DNA from: Candidatus Methanoplasma sp.
GTDB lineage: Archaea; Thermoplasmatota; Thermoplasmata; Methanomassiliicoccales; Methanomethylophilaceae
Assembly: GCA_031283015.1 (NCBI GenBank)
Contig: JAITCQ010000025.1
Span: forward strand, 1 to 9,095
Length of the DNA stretch: 9,095 nt
Reading direction: 5' to 3'
Shown: positions 7,359-9,095 of the stretch, in pieces
Numbering within the stretch: position 1 is the stretch's first letter
Layout: every line of letters starts with the position of its first letter
The notes under the pieces: model-generated
The model's input: the letters and a program-made list of their open reading frames with translations, nothing else
What the model was told of the DNA's origin: nothing
The model's database searches: none
Made by a program: the position numbers and the translations under genes

Positions 7359-7724
7359 ATGAACAACAAAACATTGTCGGCAGTCACGCTGGGAGCATTC
7401 GTCATCTCGCTGGCGGTCGGTCTGATAATCTACGCCGCAACGGACTGCGGTCTGATAGTGATCTTGTGGACCACTTTGCTTTTATTCGGAATAGCGCTGT
7501 TTGCCTTGTCATTCATGTATTCCGGCGAAAGTAGGGGCTTCGGACCTTCCGAATCCGTTTACCGGATGACAATGGGCATAATAGCCGCGGTGGTCGGTCT
7601 GATAGGGATGCTGTACACCTTCACGGATGTCGGCATTTTGATTCTTGCGGCGATATTCATCATAGTCTTGGCTCTGGTGGGTGTATTCGTAGCGCTTACT
7701 AACGGAAAGAAGGAGGGACAGTAA
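7359..7724 (+). CDS. Small four-helix integral membrane protein with internal duplication
   Basis: This 121-aa protein is almost entirely membrane-embedded. Hydrophobic segments lie at about 6-27, 31-54, 69-88 and 91-113, with a short polar loop (SGESRGFGPSES) in the middle and a polar lysine-containing tail (NGKKEGQ). The two hairpins look duplicated: T10, G12, Y25, T28, D29 and G31 recur at T71, G73, Y86, T89, D90 and G92, an exact offset of 61 residues without gaps. Each copy has a YxxTDxG turn between its helices. No catalytic or transport signature is recognised. The stop TAA touches the next gene's ATG, so the pair is translationally linked. Likely role, by position: the membrane anchor of the zinc-ribbon/coiled-coil/SPFH set. 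This is inference. Confidence 0.85.
   Translation: MNNKTLSAVTLGAFVISLAVGLIIYAATDCGLIVILWTTLLLFGIALFALSFMYSGESRGFGPSESVYRMTMGIIAAVVGLIGMLYTFTDVGILILAAIFIIVLALVGVFVALTNGKKEGQ
7712..7716 (+). promoter_or_regulatory. Shine-Dalgarno GGAGG for the coiled-coil gene
   Basis: GGAGG lies inside the last codons of the membrane-protein gene, 8 nt before the ATG at 7725. It fixes that start and shows overlapping expression signals typical of an operon. Confidence 0.75.
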
Positions 7725-8267
7725 ATGTCATTGGATAAAACGGTAGACAACCAAATGAAGAAGAACAGGTCCCTGATCGAGAGGATCGGCCTCTACATCC
7801 CCATCTACAGAGGATATAAGGAAAAGAACCTCCGCAGGGATGAGGACCGGGCAGTTAGAACGGAGGTCGCGAGAGTTCTGGAGAGAGCGAAGCTGGACCT
7901 CGCCACTGTGCAAAGGGCGGCGGTGGGCGACCTCGACCTTATGAGGGACACCGAGCGCATAAGGAGCAAGGCCGACCGCTATTACATAGACGTAAAGAAA
8001 GCGGTCAACGGATACAGCGCGTTCCACGCATCGGTCAAGATATTGGAGCCGGAACTCGACGCCCTGATCGAATGGGACGCGAAGCTCATCGACGACGCCG
8101 TAGCCCTGAAAAGGGAGACGGCGGCGCTTGTGGAGATGATAGACGCTGGGGAGACGAAACTCAAAGCTCCGCTCAGGGAGCTGGAGATGACAATCGATAA
8201 ACTGATCGAGGACTATAACGGAAGGGAGACCGTCATGAGAGGATTCAAGAGCGAGGAGGCGGATTAA
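7725..8267 (+). CDS. Coiled-coil protein with conserved-looking IPxYRGYKEK N-terminal motif
   Basis: This 180-aa soluble, highly charged protein is predicted to be nearly all helical. Residues 17-42 contain an amphipathic stretch, LIERIGLYIPIYRGYKEK, followed by basic NLRRDEDR; from memory similar IPGYxGYKEKExRR openings occur in uncharacterised bacterial and archaeal proteins next to SPFH genes. Residues about 43-70 and 90-175 carry heptad-like hydrophobic spacing that fits long antiparallel coiled coils. No cysteines or membrane spans are seen. The ATG directly follows the previous stop codon and has a GGAGG at good distance, so the start is firm. The helical make-up and partnership with an SPFH protein suggest a functional analogue of PspA (YdjF), which binds stressed membranes. 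No sequence homology to PspA is claimed. Confidence 0.88.
   Translation: MSLDKTVDNQMKKNRSLIERIGLYIPIYRGYKEKNLRRDEDRAVRTEVARVLERAKLDLATVQRAAVGDLDLMRDTERIRSKADRYYIDVKKAVNGYSAFHASVKILEPELDALIEWDAKLIDDAVALKRETAALVEMIDAGETKLKAPLRELEMTIDKLIEDYNGRETVMRGFKSEEAD
8253..8259 (+). promoter_or_regulatory. Shine-Dalgarno GAGGAGG for the SPFH gene
   Basis: GAGGAGG lies within the end of the coiled-coil gene, 9 nt before the ATG at 8269. It supports that start and translational linkage of the two genes. Confidence 0.75.
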
Positions 8268-8268
8268 A

Positions 8269-9095
8269 ATGGCAGAGCAGAAAACGAACGTGGTGTTCTG
8301 GGCCAACCAAGGGCCGGACGACATAATATACAGGGCGCCGCACGACGACCTCAGAACGATAACATCGGTCACCGTGCCAGAGCACGCCGTGGCGCTCTTC
8401 ATCAGGGACGGACAGCTCCTGGGAGTGCTGGAGCCGGGAAGACACTCGGTGACGTCGGCGAACATCCCGTGGCTCACGAAGATCTACAACCTCGCGCTGG
8501 GATACAAGGAGACGCCGTTCAAGGTGTGGGTCGTGTTCATCTCCCTCAAGATGTTCAACGGCAAGTGGGGCATCAGGAGCATGATAAAGGCGGCGAAGGA
8601 GTACGAGGTTCCCATCGTCCTCATGGCCAACGGCGACTTCCAGTTCAGGGTCAGCGACGTGGCGGTGTTCTACACCCAGGTGCTTGGCGGATTGAACGCG
8701 TACTCGACCGGGGACGTTAACTCGTTCATGAAGAGCTTCATCAACGAGCAGATAATCCAGCAGATGAACGCCCAGTACTACATGGATATCATGGAGAATC
8801 TGGAGAAAGCGTCCACCGGCACGAAGATACTGATCGAGCCGTACTTCTCCCAGAGGGGGATAGAGCTCCTCTCGCTGAAGATCAACGAGGTCCTCACCAC
8901 CGACGAGGACCGCCAGAAAGTGTTCAACTACCTGCAGTTCAGCAGCAAGAACGGAGAGGCGTTCAGAAGGTACGAGGTCATGGAGAGCATGGCCAACGCC
9001 ATCGGGGAGTCCACCGGCGGGGCCGCCATGGGCGCCGGGATGCTTCTCTTCCCGCAAATGTACCAGCAGCTTCAGCAGCAGCCGGTGCAGGGGGT
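8269..9095 (+). CDS. SPFH/band-7 domain protein, YdjI ('virion core protein-like') type, cut by window edge
   Basis: The first 275 residues are present and the frame runs off the right edge. The N-terminal region reads as the YdjI-type SPFH family: a beta-rich block with VPEHAVALFIRDGQLLGVLE and PGRHSVTSANIP (about 36-67), then LMANGDFQFRVSD (118-130) and a helical region with QRGIELLSLKINEVLTTDED (195-214). After about 245 it becomes Gly/Ala/Met-rich and then Gln-rich (YQQLQQQPVQ), like the flexible linker that in this family often leads to C-terminal zinc ribbons; that end is outside the window. There is no N-terminal membrane anchor, so membrane contact is probably through partners. In Bacillus YdjI is recruited by the YdjG/YdjH membrane pair and in turn recruits PspA. 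The upstream membrane, zinc-ribbon and coiled-coil genes could fill matching roles. The ATG is 1 nt after the previous stop. Confidence 0.9.
   Translation, partial: MAEQKTNVVFWANQGPDDIIYRAPHDDLRTITSVTVPEHAVALFIRDGQLLGVLEPGRHSVTSANIPWLTKIYNLALGYKETPFKVWVVFISLKMFNGKWGIRSMIKAAKEYEVPIVLMANGDFQFRVSDVAVFYTQVLGGLNAYSTGDVNSFMKSFINEQIIQQMNAQYYMDIMENLEKASTGTKILIEPYFSQRGIELLSLKINEVLTTDEDRQKVFNYLQFSSKNGEAFRRYEVMESMANAIGESTGGAAMGAGMLLFPQMYQQLQQQPVQG

Noticed and set aside
8245..9057. Open frame of 270 codons antisense to the SPFH gene
   Set aside because: The plus strand encodes a recognisable SPFH protein with a good Shine-Dalgarno; the antisense product is low-complexity His/Val/Leu/Arg-rich.

Overview
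The window reads as a piece of an archaeal chromosome, most likely from a methanogen-related Thermoplasmata lineage such as the Methanomassiliicoccales. This is an inference. It rests on a BRE/TATA-type promoter placed so that it would give a leaderless mRNA, heavy use of ATA (Ile) and AGG (Arg) codons in a GC-rich background, and purine-rich GGAGG Shine-Dalgarno sites only at internal operon genes. No rRNA, tRNA, transposase, integrase or CRISPR array is visible.

Left half, minus strand (1-4613): an ammonium-assimilation operon. A complete type III glutamine synthetase (726 aa) is followed after 15 nt by the first ~805 residues of a long, bacterial-style glutamate synthase large subunit, which runs off the left edge. 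Together they form a GS/GOGAT cycle: GS makes glutamine from glutamate, ammonia and ATP, and GOGAT converts glutamine plus 2-oxoglutarate to two glutamates. An 8-bp hairpin spans the GS stop codon at the junction.

Centre (4614-4868): a 255-bp AT-rich divergent intergenic region. It holds a strong candidate promoter for the GS gene, a weaker candidate for the rightward genes, and two inverted repeats that could be operators.

Right half, plus strand (4869-9095): five tightly packed co-directional genes that look like one operon. In order they encode a TPR/helical protein with a possible C-terminal zinc site, a 511-aa protein with an N-terminal zinc ribbon, a 121-aa four-helix membrane protein that looks internally duplicated, a 180-aa coiled-coil protein, and an SPFH/band-7 protein of the YdjI ('virion core protein-like') type cut by the right edge. 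The order and protein types recall the Bacillus ydjFGHI membrane-stress module (SPFH protein + zinc-ribbon protein + membrane protein + helical PspA). This cluster is the best candidate for an uncharacterised system: a membrane-associated SPFH scaffold with dedicated helical, zinc-ribbon and TPR partners. Its biochemical role is not known from the sequence.
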